DNA from: Tsuneonella sp. CC-YZS046
GTDB lineage: Bacteria; Pseudomonadota; Alphaproteobacteria; Sphingomonadales; Sphingomonadaceae
Assembly: GCF_035581365.1 (NCBI RefSeq)
Contig: NZ_CP141590.1
Coordinates: 2,662,001 to 2,726,000, forward strand
DNA: 64,000 bases
Direction: 5' to 3'
The position numbers and the translations under genes were made by a program. Under the pieces are notes generated by a model that was given only the letters and a program-made list of their open reading frames with translations, was not told the DNA's origin and did not search any database. This document shows positions 36,844 to 46,068 of the stretch, piece after piece (position 1 is the first letter of the stretch; each line of letters opens with the position of its first letter).

Positions 36844-37616
36844 CCGACGCGGCCATCATTCCCCTGGCCCGCCCCTCCACCCGGGATGAGGAGTGGCGCT
36901 ATGCCGACCCCGCTTTCCTGGCGCAGGCGGATGGGGTGGCGCTTGCCCAGTGGCGCGCGCTCGAGGTGCCGGCCGGTGAAACCGCGCAGGAAGTCCGCGC
37001 CGTGCTGCCGGGCAATGCCGCCGGCGGCCGGGTGGACCGGCTGCGCGTCCATGTCGGCAAGGATGGCCGGTTCGCCATGTTCGTGACCAATGCCGGGGCT
37101 GCCTATTCCCGGGTCGAGGTCGAGGTGACGCTGGAGGAAGGCGCACATTTCGAATTCGGCGGCGTGACCATCGGCGGCGGGGACAATATCCAGGAATTCG
37201 TTACCCGCACGATCCATGCCGCGCCGGGCGCCACCTCGAACCAGACGGTGCGGGCGGTGCAATGGGGGCGTTCGACCGGCAATTTCCTGGGCCGGATCGA
37301 AGTTGCGCGCGATGCGCAGCAGACCGATGCCGCGCAGAATTTCAGGGCGATCCTGCTGGAAAAGGGCGCGACCGCCAATACCAAACCGGAACTGGAAATC
37401 TTCGCCGACGACGTGAAATGCGCACATGGCGCGGCGATCGGCGCGCTGGATGAGACGGCGGGCTTCTACATGGCGGCGCGTGGGCTTCCGCCCGAGATCG
37501 CGCGCAAGCTGCTGGTCCGCGCCTTCGTCGCGGATGCCTTCGCCGGCATTGCCGACGAAGCGACCCGCGAAGCCATGCTGGATCAGGCGCTTTCCGTATT
37601 GGGAGATGCGGTGTGA
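36840..37616 (+). CDS. sufD: Fe-S cluster assembly protein SufD (short form)
   Basis: 258 residues; E. coli SufD has 423, so this is the short alphaproteobacterial form missing much of the N-terminus. The beta-helix core keeps KPELEIFADDVKCAHGAAIGALDE with the conserved Cys-His used at the SufB-SufD interface. GTG start at 36840, forced by the overlap with sufC. Confidence 0.93.
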   Translation: MTDAAIIPLARPSTRDEEWRYADPAFLAQADGVALAQWRALEVPAGETAQEVRAVLPGNAAGGRVDRLRVHVGKDGRFAMFVTNAGAAYSRVEVEVTLEEGAHFEFGGVTIGGGDNIQEFVTRTIHAAPGATSNQTVRAVQWGRSTGNFLGRIEVARDAQQTDAAQNFRAILLEKGATANTKPELEIFADDVKCAHGAAIGALDETAGFYMAARGLPPEIARKLLVRAFVADAFAGIADEATREAMLDQALSVLGDAV

Positions 37617-38833
37617 ACGACACCGCGACCCTCAGCCGCAAGGCCGATTTCCCGGGGCTGGCCGTTCCGGAGGGCGGGGCCTGGCATTATCTCGATTCCG
37701 CGGCGACCGCGCAGAAGCCGCAGACGGTGCTGGATGCGGCGGCGCGGGCGATGGGGCGCGATTATGCAACCGTGCATCGCGGGGTCTATGCGCGTTCGGC
37801 GGATATGACGCTGGCGTTCGAGGCGGCGCGGCGGCGGGTCGCGCAATTCCTTGGCGGCGCGGAAGACGAGGTGGTGTTCACTCGCGGCGCGACCGAGGCG
37901 ATCAATCTGGTCGCGCAGAGTTGGGGGCAGGCGAACCTCAAGGCCGGGGACCGAATCCTGCTTTCGGTGCTGGAACATCATTCCAACATTGTGCCGTGGC
38001 AATTGCTGCGCGACCGGACCGGGGTGGCGATCGACGTCTGCCCGCTGACCGATGACGGCAGGATCGATCTCGATGCGGCGGAACGGATGCTGACGCCGCA
38101 GCACCGGCTGGTTGCCCTCGCGCATGTGTCCAACGTGCTCGGCTCCACGCTGGATGTGCGCCGCGCAGCCGATCTTGCCCATGCGGCCGGCGCGAAGATC
38201 CTGATCGACGGCTGTCAGGCCGTGCCGCGGCTGGCGGTGGATGTCGCGGCGCTGGATTGCGATTTCTACGTGTTCTCGGCGCACAAGCTCTATGGCCCGA
38301 CCGGGATCGGGGCCTTGTGGGCGCGCCGGGAAATCCTGGAAGCGATGCCGCCCTGGCATGGCGGCGGCTCGATGATCGACCGGGTGACGTTCGAGCGAAC
38401 GACCTATGCGCCTCCGCCCCAGCGGTTCGAGGCGGGAACCCCCGCCATCGTGGAGGCGATCGCGCTCCACGCCGCGATCGACTACGTGGAGGCGATCGGC
38501 CTGCCGGCCATTCATGCGCACGAGCTGGCGCTGGTGTCGCGGATGCGCGATGCGATGCGCGGGATGAACGACATCCGGCTGTTCGGCCCGGAGGATTCGG
38601 CGGGGATCGTCAGTTTCGCGATGGAAGGGGTGCATCCGCACGATCTCGGCACCATATTGGACGAGGAAGGCGTCGCGATCCGCGCCGGCCACCATTGCGC
38701 GCAGCCGCTGATGGACCATCTGGGCGTGCCGGCGACGGCGCGCGCGAGCTTCGGCATTTACAGCGATGAAGGCGATATAGACGCCCTGCTGCGCGGCATC
38801 GAACGCACCAGGCGGATTTTCGCCAGAGGATGA
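37613..38833 (+). CDS. sufS: Cysteine desulfurase SufS
   Basis: 406 residues, PLP enzyme that supplies sulfur to SufB. Schiff-base Lys225 is in FSAHKLYGPTG and the persulfide Cys in AGHHCAQPLMDHLG. GTG start at 37613 overlaps the sufD stop. No SufE or SufU gene accompanies it in this window, so the sulfur relay partner is elsewhere or absent. Confidence 0.96.
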   Translation: MNDTATLSRKADFPGLAVPEGGAWHYLDSAATAQKPQTVLDAAARAMGRDYATVHRGVYARSADMTLAFEAARRRVAQFLGGAEDEVVFTRGATEAINLVAQSWGQANLKAGDRILLSVLEHHSNIVPWQLLRDRTGVAIDVCPLTDDGRIDLDAAERMLTPQHRLVALAHVSNVLGSTLDVRRAADLAHAAGAKILIDGCQAVPRLAVDVAALDCDFYVFSAHKLYGPTGIGALWARREILEAMPPWHGGGSMIDRVTFERTTYAPPPQRFEAGTPAIVEAIALHAAIDYVEAIGLPAIHAHELALVSRMRDAMRGMNDIRLFGPEDSAGIVSFAMEGVHPHDLGTILDEEGVAIRAGHHCAQPLMDHLGVPATARASFGIYSDEGDIDALLRGIERTRRIFARG

Positions 38834-39318
38834 TGAGCATGAGCGAGAACACCGGAAAGACATTCGCGATCGAGGAAGTGGACGGCGTCGCGCCGCCCCC
38901 TCGCGCGCGGGTGGACGAGGCGGAGAGCCCGGCCGAGAAGCTGGAGCGCAAGCGGGACTATCTCGAGGGCTTCCTTAAGGAACAACCGGCCGGGATTTCT
39001 GCGGGCGAACCGGGCGGCGATCTCTACGAAGCGGTGGTCGCTGCGCTGCGCGAGATCTACGATCCCGAAATTCCCGTGAATATCTATGATCTCGGCCTTA
39101 TCTATAATGTGGAGGTCACCTCCGAAGCCGATGTCGCGGTGACCATGACCTTGACCACGCCGCATTGCCCGGTGGCCGAAAGCATGCCGAGCGAAGTGGA
39201 ACTGCGCGTCGGCAGCGTGCCGGGCGTGCGCGGGGCCGAGGTCAATCTGGTGTGGGACCCGCCATGGGACCCGGCCAAGATGAGCGACGAGGCGCGGCTC
39301 GAACTGGGGATGTTGTGA
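38830..39318 (+). CDS. sufT: SufT-like MIP18/DUF59 Fe-S assembly protein
   Basis: 162 residues. A disordered, charged N-terminus (about 1-60) precedes the MIP18/DUF59 domain: LREIYDPEIPVNIYDLGLIYNVEV and TLTTPHCPVAESMP with the conserved Cys. Family members help maturation of Fe-S proteins, especially under high demand. Start ATG overlaps the sufS stop; a second ATG at 38839 is possible. Confidence 0.88.
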   Translation: MMSMSENTGKTFAIEEVDGVAPPPRARVDEAESPAEKLERKRDYLEGFLKEQPAGISAGEPGGDLYEAVVAALREIYDPEIPVNIYDLGLIYNVEVTSEADVAVTMTLTTPHCPVAESMPSEVELRVGSVPGVRGAEVNLVWDPPWDPAKMSDEARLELGML

Positions 39319-39677
39319 TGACGACGGAAACCAAGACTCGTGCGCGGCCGGCCGCCGTATTGCTCACGCCGTCGGCCGAAGCGCGTATTGCCGAGCTGAT
39401 GGCGAAGGCCCCCGCCGATGCCATCGGGGTCAAGCTGTCGACCCCGCGCCGGGGCTGTTCGGGCCTCGCCTATTCGGTCGATTACGTGACCGAAGCCGAT
39501 CCGATGGACGAGCGGATCGAGACGCCGGGCGGCGCCTTCTTCATCGACGGGGCCAGCGTGCTTTACCTGATCGGCTCGACCATGGACTGGCAGGAAGACG
39601 ATTTCAGCGCCGGCTTCGTGTTCCAGAACCCCAACGCGACAGGCACCTGCGGCTGCGGCGAGAGCTTCACCGTCTGA
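39318..39677 (+). CDS. sufA: SUF A-type Fe-S carrier (SufA/IscA/HesB)
   Basis: 119 residues with Cys47 (RRGCSGLAY) and Cys111/Cys113 (GTCGCGESF), the A-type carrier triad. Start ATG overlaps the sufT-like stop by one base (TGATG). Last gene of the SUF operon; two hairpins follow. The chromosomal ErpA-type paralogue is at 15023. Confidence 0.93.
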   Translation: MTTETKTRARPAAVLLTPSAEARIAELMAKAPADAIGVKLSTPRRGCSGLAYSVDYVTEADPMDERIETPGGAFFIDGASVLYLIGSTMDWQEDDFSAGFVFQNPNATGTCGCGESFTV

Positions 39678-39680
39678 GCG

Positions 39681-39740
39681 ACAGCCTTCGGCTGTTCAAA
39701 TAGCTTCCCCCGCCCCCTCCCGCCGGTCCTGATCGGCGGG
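39681..39740 (+). terminator. Two hairpins after the SUF operon
   Basis: ACAGCC/GGCTGT (39681-39695) with a 3-base loop lies 3 bp after the sufA stop. CCCGCCG/CGGCGGG (39719-39740) with an 8-base loop follows. T tracts are weak, but together they probably end the operon before the toxin-antitoxin promoter. Confidence 0.45.
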
Positions 39741-39788
39741 CCTCGATGTCGTGTGCATGGGCGGCATCCGCGTAGAACGGCTGCGGTC

Positions 39789-39828
39789 TTGCCAAATGGC
39801 ATCTTATCGCCTATATCCTGCCAATAGG
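39789..39828 (+). promoter_or_regulatory. Toxin-antitoxin promoter and operator candidate
   Basis: TTGCCA (39789-39794) and TATATC (39812-39817) are spaced 17 bp. The palindrome TGCCAAATGGCA (39790-39801) covers the -35, and CCTAT...ATAGG (39810-39828) brackets the -10. Xre/ParS-type antitoxins bind such inverted repeats to repress their own operon; binding here is inferred. Confidence 0.55.
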
Positions 39829-39837
39829 AGAAAGCGT

Positions 39838-40248
39838 GTGCTGCAGGAAATCCCTCGTACCCAGGCGGAGCCGCACAATCCCCGGATCACTCCGGAGGAA
39901 GCGCGGGCCGCAGCCCGGGCGGTGGTGAACCTGTTCGCCCGCTGGGAGCTGACGGATGAGGAAGCCTGCGAAATCCTGGGCGGGCTTTCGCTGCGCACCT
40001 ATGCCCGCTGGAAGAAGGGGGAGATCGGCCGGATCGACCGCGACCTTGCCACCCGGCTTTCGCTGCTGCTCGGCATCCACAAGGGGTTGCGCTACCTCTA
40101 TCGCGATGTCGAACAGGCCTATCGCTGGGTGAGGAAGCCGAATGCGGTCTTCGCCGGGCAGCGCGCGCTCGACGTGATGCTCGGCGGCTCGATCTTCGCC
40201 TTGCAACGGGTGCGCGCCTATCTCGATGCGGAGCGGGGCGGCTGGTGA
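39838..40248 (+). CDS. MbcA/ParS/Xre-type antitoxin
   Basis: 136 residues from a GTG at 39838 that has AGGAG 7 bases upstream; further in-frame upstream sequence overlaps the promoter. A helix-turn-helix-like N-terminal half (LTDEEACEILGGLSLRTYARWKKG) and the C-terminal toxin-binding (DUF2384) part with LGIHKGLRYLYRDVEQAYRWVRKPN...FAGQRALDVMLGG fit Xre antitoxins of RES toxins. It overlaps the toxin gene by four bases. Confidence 0.9.
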   Translation: MLQEIPRTQAEPHNPRITPEEARAAARAVVNLFARWELTDEEACEILGGLSLRTYARWKKGEIGRIDRDLATRLSLLLGIHKGLRYLYRDVEQAYRWVRKPNAVFAGQRALDVMLGGSIFALQRVRAYLDAERGGW

Positions 40249-40949
40249 ATGCCGCCCGCGATGCCCTGCCCGAGGTGCATGTGCGATGGGACCGGGCCTT
40301 CCGCCTGATCCGCACCATTCATCCGCCCGTCGACCTGTTCGAGGATATTGCCGACCCGAGGGATTGGGAGGCGCTGGCCTCGGTGGAGAGCAAAACCAAT
40401 CCCCGGCTGGTCGAAAGCATCGGCCGGCTGGATCTGGTGCCTGCGGAGCGGCGCGTGGCCGGCCCCGGCGCCAGCCTGGTGATGGCGCCTTTCGTGCATG
40501 TCAGCGCCGACCGGCCCGGCCGCTTCACGGCGGGCGGATATGGTGTCTACAGCGCGGGCGACAGCGAGGAAGTGGCGCTGCGCGAAGTGGCCTTCCATCA
40601 GGCCCGGCTGATGCGCAGCACGGGCGAAGGGCCGGGCTGGCATTCGCAGTTCCGCATGATGGTGGGCGCGGTGGACCGCCTGTTCGTGGATCTGCGAGGC
40701 CGCGCCGATTGTCACGACCCTGCGGACTGGAGCGTGCCGCAGCGCCTTGCCGCCCGATTGCGCGGCGATGGGGCAGACGGGGTTCACTACAATTCGGTGC
40801 GCTGCCCGGGCGGGTTGTGCATAGGGGCGTTCTGGCCCGATGCGGTGGGCATCCCGCAACAGACGGATCACTACGAACTGCATTGGGATGGCCAGCGAGT
40901 GGACCGGATATTCAACCGGCGGACGAGAACCGAGTCCGCGCTCGCCTGA
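40245..40949 (+). CDS. RES-domain toxin
   Basis: 234 residues. RES toxins (MbcT, Res) break down or ADP-ribosylate through NAD+, stopping growth. The Arg-Glu-Ser signature is represented by FRLIRTIHPP, GRFTAGGYGVYSAGDSEEVALREVAFHQ and NSVRCPGG. GTG start at 40245 overlaps the antitoxin stop (GTGA), so the pair is translated together. Confidence 0.9.
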   Translation: MNAARDALPEVHVRWDRAFRLIRTIHPPVDLFEDIADPRDWEALASVESKTNPRLVESIGRLDLVPAERRVAGPGASLVMAPFVHVSADRPGRFTAGGYGVYSAGDSEEVALREVAFHQARLMRSTGEGPGWHSQFRMMVGAVDRLFVDLRGRADCHDPADWSVPQRLAARLRGDGADGVHYNSVRCPGGLCIGAFWPDAVGIPQQTDHYELHWDGQRVDRIFNRRTRTESALA

Positions 40950-40956
40950 AACCCTG

Positions 40957-40975
40957 CCTGCGCTGGCAGCGCAGG
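40957..40975. terminator. Bidirectional terminator candidate
   Basis: CCTGCGCT (40957-40964) pairs perfectly with AGCGCAGG (40968-40975) around GGC. It sits 8 bp after the toxin stop and 8 bp before the convergent lipoprotein stop. T-rich ACTGCCTTTATTTCTTT follows on the plus side. Confidence 0.6.
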
Positions 40976-40982
40976 ACTGCCT

Positions 40983-41414
40983 TTATTTCTTTAACGCGGC
41001 GACGCAGGCGGCGCGGTCCACGTCCTGCCCGTCGCTGGCCCGGCGCGCGTCCACATAGGCGGCCTTGGGTTCGGACTTCGGCGCAGGCGGATAGAGATAG
41101 ATGTCGAGGACGCAGGCCTGGCCGCTGAACTGCAGCTTGCGCGCGTCGCCTTCCCATACATCGAGCCGCGCCTGGCCGAATTGCCGGGTGAGCGAGGAAA
41201 CATCGGCGCCGATCACCCCTTCCAGGCCGGGCGCTTCCATCACCCGGGCGGCGCGCCAGCTGGGCGCGGGCGGCGGCGCGGGCTTGGTGGCGGGAACGCC
41301 CCGGGCGGGCGCAGGCTGGGCGCTCACGCTCTTGACCGGGGCTTGCCCGCCGCTTCCGCCGCAGGCCGCGAGCAGGGGCAGCAGGCAAAGGGACAGATTG
41401 ATCTTGCGCCGCAT
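40983..41414 (-). CDS. Putative lipoprotein, unknown function
   Basis: 143 residues. Signal peptide with lipobox LAAC (Cys18), then a Pro/Ala-rich linker (about 25-52) and a compact domain with QARLDVWEGDARKLQFSGQACVLDIYLYPP and a C-terminal Cys. Two domain cysteines could form a disulfide. I do not recognise the family. ATG at 41414. It is convergent with the RES toxin and divergent from adenosine kinase. Confidence 0.75.
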   Translation of the reverse strand: MRRKINLSLCLLPLLAACGGSGGQAPVKSVSAQPAPARGVPATKPAPPPAPSWRAARVMEAPGLEGVIGADVSSLTRQFGQARLDVWEGDARKLQFSGQACVLDIYLYPPAPKSEPKAAYVDARRASDGQDVDRAACVAALKK

Positions 41415-41568
41415 CGCCCGCTCCTTTCCTGCGATCGTTGGGATGGCCTGAACGCAAGTGGCGGGCAAGCGCCGCCAAGTCAACGCATCGTGCCGCGATC
41501 CGCCGCCTTGGCCTTCCGGCATCGAGCGGGTAAGGGGCGCAACAGATGCTCTCTGCAAGGGAAACCGC

Positions 41569-42564
41569 ATGTCCGCTCCTCGATACGACGTTCTCGCCAT
41601 CGGCAATGCAATCGTCGATGTGATGTCTCCCTGCGAGGATGAATTGATCGAGGAACTCGGCCTTGCCCGGGGGGGCATGATGCTGGTCGATACCGACAGG
41701 GCGCATGAGCTGTATGAGGCGATGGGCCCGGCCCGGGAGATTTCCGGTGGCTCGGCGGCCAATACGCTGGCCGGCCTGTCCGCGCTGGGGGCGCAATGCG
41801 CCTTCATCGGCCAGGTCGCGGACGATCAGCTCGGCGAGGTTTTCGCTCACGACATCCGGGCGGTTGGCATCGATTTCGATTCCCCCGCCCGCCCCGGCCC
41901 GCCATCCACCGCGCGTTGCCTGATCTTCGTCACCCCTGACGGCCAGCGGACCATGAACACCTATCTCGGTGCGTCCCAGTTCCTGCCGGCCGAAGCGCTG
42001 GACGAAGGGCTGATCGCCAGCGCCGCCATCCTCTATCTCGAAGGTTATCTGTGGGACCCGGAACAGCCGCGCGCCGCGATGCGCAAAGCGATTGCCGCCG
42101 CCCGCGCGGCTGGGCGCAGGGTGGCCTTCACCCTGTCCGACGCCTTCGTGATCGACCGGCATGGCGACGATTTCCGCGCGCTGATCGATGCGGGGGAGAT
42201 CGACATCCTGTTCGCCAACAAGGCGGAACTGGCCGCGCTGACCGGCGAAGCCGATCTGGAAGCCGGGCTGGCCGCGCTGGCGCCGAAACTGCCGGTGCTG
42301 GTCGTCACCCGCAGCGAGGAAGGCGCAGTGGCGATCAGCGGCGGGGAGCGGGCCGAGATCGCGGCCGAGCCGGTCGAGCATGTCGTCGACACCACCGGCG
42401 CGGGCGACCTGTTCGCCGCCGGATTTCTGGCCGGTCTGGTGCGGGGCGAGGAACTGGGCCGCTGCCTGAAGATGGGCGCGGTGGCGGCCGGGGAAGTGAT
42501 TTCCCATTTCGGCGCGCGCCCGGAGGCGGATCTGCGGGCGCTGATGAAGGTGCGGCTGGGCTGA
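41569..42564 (+). CDS. Adenosine kinase (PfkB family)
   Basis: 331 residues of the ribokinase/PfkB family. GGSAANTLAGLSALG and the C-terminal DTTGAGDLFAAGFLAGL with catalytic Asp are clear, and the N-terminal VLAIGNAIVDVM is typical of bacterial adenosine kinases. Substrate specificity from sequence alone is not certain; a fructokinase-like sugar kinase is the alternative. ATG at 41569 with AAGGGA upstream. Confidence 0.88.
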   Translation: MSAPRYDVLAIGNAIVDVMSPCEDELIEELGLARGGMMLVDTDRAHELYEAMGPAREISGGSAANTLAGLSALGAQCAFIGQVADDQLGEVFAHDIRAVGIDFDSPARPGPPSTARCLIFVTPDGQRTMNTYLGASQFLPAEALDEGLIASAAILYLEGYLWDPEQPRAAMRKAIAAARAAGRRVAFTLSDAFVIDRHGDDFRALIDAGEIDILFANKAELAALTGEADLEAGLAALAPKLPVLVVTRSEEGAVAISGGERAEIAAEPVEHVVDTTGAGDLFAAGFLAGLVRGEELGRCLKMGAVAAGEVISHFGARPEADLRALMKVRLG

Positions 42565-42565
42565 T

Positions 42566-43558
42566 CTATGCCGTGGCCGGGCTGGCGGCCACCTGCAGCA
42601 CGATCTTGCCCCGGGCCTTGCCGGACAGGGCAAGATTCAAGGCGTCGGCAAATTCCTCCAGCTTGAAGATTTCGCCCACCGGCGGCTCGATCCCGCCATG
42701 GGCGGCCCATCCCAGCAATTGGCGGAAATCGTCCCGCAGCCGGTGCTGCTCGAACAGCATATATTGCCGCACGTCCACTCCGCACAGGGCGGCCCCTTTC
42801 AGCAAGGACAGATGGGCCGGCAGGGCCGGGATCGGCCCGCCCACGAAACCGACGACCAGATGCCGGCCGCCCCAGGCGAGCGAGCGGAAGGCAGGCTCGA
42901 ACAGAGGCCCGCACACCGGATCGAAGATGACATTCGGCCCGGCGCCGCCACAGGCCGCTTTCAGCCGGTCGCGCCAGCCTTCGGGATGGGTGTCGATCGC
43001 GGCATCCGCCCCGTTCGCCAGTGCATAGTCGCGCTTTTCCCCGGTGGAGGCGGCGGCGATCACCCGCGCACCCATGGCCCGGGCGACCTGGATCGCGGCC
43101 GAGCCGACACCGCCCGCCGCGCCGAAGACGAGGACGGTTTCCCCCGCCGCCAATTGCCCGCGATCGCGCAGGCCGTGCAGCACGGTCAGGAAATTCAGCG
43201 GGAAGCCCGCCCCTTGGGCAAAGCTCATGGCGGCGGGCATCGGGAAGGCCATGGAAGCGGGCGCGGCGACATATTCGGCAAAGCCGTGGCGGGCGAGGGC
43301 GATCACTCTCGTGCCGGCGGAGAGGCCGGACACCTCCCGGCCCACCTCTTCCACCACGCCCGCGATTTCATGCCCGGGCGAGAAGGGCAGCGCCGGTTTC
43401 ACCTGATAGCGCCCGAGCGCTTCCAGCGCGTCGACATAGCCGACGCCGCAGCCTTCCACCCGGATGAGCACTTCGTCCGGGCCGATGCGCGGGCGGTCGG
43501 CATCGCGAAGCCGGTAGCTTTCAATCGCCTCGAGATCGTCCGCCAATACCGCTTTCAT
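42566..43558 (-). CDS. NADPH:quinone oxidoreductase family protein
   Basis: 330 residues of the zinc-free medium-chain reductase family. GROES-like N-terminal domain with GHEIAGVVEEVG at about 62-73, nucleotide-binding VFGAAGGVGSAAIQVARAMGARVIA at about 144-168. No zinc-ligand cysteines. Likely a quinone or enone reductase. Convergent with the kinase gene with one base between stops. Confidence 0.9.
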   Translation of the reverse strand: MKAVLADDLEAIESYRLRDADRPRIGPDEVLIRVEGCGVGYVDALEALGRYQVKPALPFSPGHEIAGVVEEVGREVSGLSAGTRVIALARHGFAEYVAAPASMAFPMPAAMSFAQGAGFPLNFLTVLHGLRDRGQLAAGETVLVFGAAGGVGSAAIQVARAMGARVIAAASTGEKRDYALANGADAAIDTHPEGWRDRLKAACGGAGPNVIFDPVCGPLFEPAFRSLAWGGRHLVVGFVGGPIPALPAHLSLLKGAALCGVDVRQYMLFEQHRLRDDFRQLLGWAAHGGIEPPVGEIFKLEEFADALNLALSGKARGKIVLQVAASPATA

Positions 43559-43647
43559 TGTTCAACCCCTCTGCTCGCCCGCGCCCCTGCGGCGGTTTTC
43601 CGCCGCAACCGCATTGTCGGATAGCCATGCTGTGATAACAGCGCCGC

Positions 43648-44643
43648 ATGTACGATATCCGCAAGCGATTTCCGGCCGAGGACATCATCGAGCCGGACCT
43701 GCCGATCTGCGATGCCCATCATCATATCTGGGACTGGGCGGGAATGCCCTATCTGCTCGAAGATTATGTCGCGGATGTCGATCCGGGGCGGGGCCACCGG
43801 GTCGAGACGTCGGTATTCGTGGAATGCCGCGCCTTCTACGATGCGGATGCGCCCGCCCGGCTGATGCCGGTGGGCGAGGTGCGCGAGGTGGCGGCGCTGG
43901 CCGCGCAGGCGCGTGCCGACGGCTTCCGCCCGATGCAGGCGATCGTGGGCCATGCGGATCTGCTGCTCGGCGCGGATGCCCGGGAAACGCTGGAGAAGCT
44001 GGTCGAGGCCGGGGAAGGCCGGCTCCGCTCGATCCGTCATTCGGTGGCGTGGGATGCCTCGCCCGAAGTGGGCAACAGCATCGTCAATCCGCCGCCGCAT
44101 CTGCTGGGGAACTCCCGGTTCCGCGAAGGCTTCGCCCTGCTCGAGGGGTTCGGCCTCGCCTTCGAGGCATGGCTTTATCATCCGCAGCTGCCGGATCTGG
44201 TCGAGCTGGCGACGGCCTTTCCCGGCACCGGGATCGTGCTCGATCATCTGGGCGGTCCGCTGGGGATCGGCCCCTATGCCGGACGCAGGGAAGAGGTGTT
44301 CGCCGACTGGCGCGAGCAGATCCGGCGGCTGGCCGAACGGCGGAACGTCATCGTGAAGCTGGGCGGGCTGGGCATGACGAAATGCGGCTTCGGCTTCGAG
44401 CATCGGGACGCGCCGCCGACCCCCGCCGAACTGGCCGAGGCATGGCGGCCCTATATCGAAACCTGCATCGAGGCATTCGGCCCGGAGCGTTGCATGTTCG
44501 AAAGCAATTATCCGGCGGACCGGGAAAGTTGCGGCTATTCCGCCATCTGGAACGCCTTCAAGCTGATCGTGTCGGGGGCCAGCGCCGCTGAGAAGTCAGC
44601 CCTGTTCCGCGACAATGCGCATCGCTTCTACCGGATCGCCTGA
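43648..44643 (+). CDS. Amidohydrolase family protein (TIM barrel, Amidohydro_2)
   Basis: 331 residues. CDAHHHIWDW near residue 20 is the first metal-binding motif of the Amidohydro_2 group, with GIVLDHLGGP and FESNYPADRES toward the C-terminus. Relatives include lactone hydrolases and decarboxylases acting on aromatic or sugar acids; the substrate here is unknown. ATG at 43648. It is followed by repeat copy B. Confidence 0.88.
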   Translation: MYDIRKRFPAEDIIEPDLPICDAHHHIWDWAGMPYLLEDYVADVDPGRGHRVETSVFVECRAFYDADAPARLMPVGEVREVAALAAQARADGFRPMQAIVGHADLLLGADARETLEKLVEAGEGRLRSIRHSVAWDASPEVGNSIVNPPPHLLGNSRFREGFALLEGFGLAFEAWLYHPQLPDLVELATAFPGTGIVLDHLGGPLGIGPYAGRREEVFADWREQIRRLAERRNVIVKLGGLGMTKCGFGFEHRDAPPTPAELAEAWRPYIETCIEAFGPERCMFESNYPADRESCGYSAIWNAFKLIVSGASAAEKSALFRDNAHRFYRIA

Positions 44644-44651
44644 CCGGCGCG

Positions 44652-44756
44652 CTAGAGTGATTTCGAAGCAAGTGGAATCACTTGCTGACTCGGAAATCAC
44701 GGAAAACAGGCAAATTCCAGACTCGTTCCGGTTCAACCAGAACCGGAACGAGTCTA
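44652..44756. repeat. Interspersed structured repeat, copy B
   Basis: Matches copy A at 16710-16809 over most of its length. It has three nested symmetries: GTGATTTC/GAAATCAC, GCAAGTG/CACTTGC around GAAT, and a perfect 14-bp stem 44721-44734 with 44740-44753 around AACCA. It starts 8 bp after the amidohydrolase stop and ends 14 bp before the convergent purD stop, so the long hairpin could serve as a two-way terminator. Confidence 0.85.
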
Positions 44757-44769
44757 AGGCCTGCCTCAA

Positions 44770-46068
44770 TCAGCCCTGCTCCTTCTCCCGGGCCACTTCG
44801 CGCCAGCCGATGTCGCGGCGGCAGAAACCGTCCGGAAAGTCGATGAGGTCGACCGCGCGATAGGCGGCGGCCTGCGCCTCGGTCACGCTGGCACCGCGCG
44901 CGGTGACATTCAGCACCCGCCCCCCGCTCGAGGCAAGGGCGCCGGCCGCGTCCAGCGCGGTGCCGGCATGGAACACCCGCGCGCCGGTCGCCTCGGCGGC
45001 GTCCAGCGCCTCGATCCGTCCACCCTTCTTCGGGGTATCGGGATAGCCTTGCGCCGCCATCACCACGGTCAGCGCCGCATCGTCGGAAAAGCGGGGCGGC
45101 TGGCAGGTGGACAGGCGGTTTTCCGCGCAGGCGAGCAGCAGTTCGCCCAGGTCGCAATCCAGCCGCATCATCAGCACCTGGCATTCCGGATCGCCGAACC
45201 GGCAATTATATTCGATCAGCTTCGGACCCTGCGCGGTCAGCATCAGCCCGGCATAGAGCACGCCCGAGTAAGGCGTGCCTTCATCGGCCATGGTCCTGAC
45301 GGTGGGGGCGATGATCCGTTCCAGCACCTCGCCTTCCAGCAGCGGAGTGAGGACCGGGGCCGGGCTGTAGGCGCCCATGCCGCCGGTATTGGGTCCGGTA
45401 TCGCCCTCGCCCACCCGCTTGTGGTCCTGCGCGGAGCCGAACGGCACGATGGTTGCCCCGTCGGTCAGGGCGAAGAAGCTGGCCTCCTCCCCTTCCATGA
45501 ATTCCTCGATCACCACTTCCGCGCCCGCCGCGCCGAACCGGCCGCCGAACATGTCGGCCAGGGCTTCCCCGGCTTCGGCCCGGTTTTCGGCGATGACCAC
45601 GCCCTTGCCCGCCGCGAGGCCGTCCGCCTTCAGCACATAGGGCGCGGCGAAGCGCTCCAGCGCCGCATTCGCTTCCTCGAGCGAGCGGGTGCGGACATAG
45701 CCTGCGGTCGGGATGCCGGCGCGTTCGCACAGATCCTTGGTATAGCCCTTGCTGCCTTCCAGCCGCGCCGCCGCCCTGGAGGGGCCGAACACCGGCGTGC
45801 CCGCTTCCCGCAGCGAATCGGCCAGGCCATCCACCAGCGGGGCTTCCGGCCCGATCACCACCAGCCCGATGGCGTGGCTTTCGCAGAAAGCGGCGACTGC
45901 GGCATGGTCGCTCAGGTCGAGCGCGACGAGGTCGGCATGGGCCGCGATTCCCGGATTGCCGGGCGAAGCATACAGCCTGCCTGCCCCGTTTCGCAAAAGG
46001 CGGGATTGCGCCAGCTTCCATGCCAGCGCATGTTCGCGTCCGCCCGAGCCCAGCAAGAGGATATTCAT
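44770..46068 (-). CDS. purD: Phosphoribosylamine-glycine ligase
   Basis: 432 residues, second step of purine synthesis. N-terminal [19 protein letters not shown]-grasp part with [26 protein letters not shown] and [12 protein letters not shown]. The ATG at 46068 has GAAGG 8 bases upstream on the minus strand. Its start codon overlaps the divergent xseA start codon by two bases (CATG at 46066-46069). Confidence 0.97.
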   Translation of the reverse strand: MNILLLGSGGREHALAWKLAQSRLLRNGAGRLYASPGNPGIAAHADLVALDLSDHAAVAAFCESHAIGLVVIGPEAPLVDGLADSLREAGTPVFGPSRAAARLEGSKGYTKDLCERAGIPTAGYVRTRSLEEANAALERFAAPYVLKADGLAAGKGVVIAENRAEAGEALADMFGGRFGAAGAEVVIEEFMEGEEASFFALTDGATIVPFGSAQDHKRVGEGDTGPNTGGMGAYSPAPVLTPLLEGEVLERIIAPTVRTMADEGTPYSGVLYAGLMLTAQGPKLIEYNCRFGDPECQVLMMRLDCDLGELLLACAENRLSTCQPPRFSDDAALTVVMAAQGYPDTPKKGGRIEALDAAEATGARVFHAGTALDAAGALASSGGRVLNVTARGASVTEAQAAAYRAVDLIDFPDGFCRRDIGWREVAREKEQG

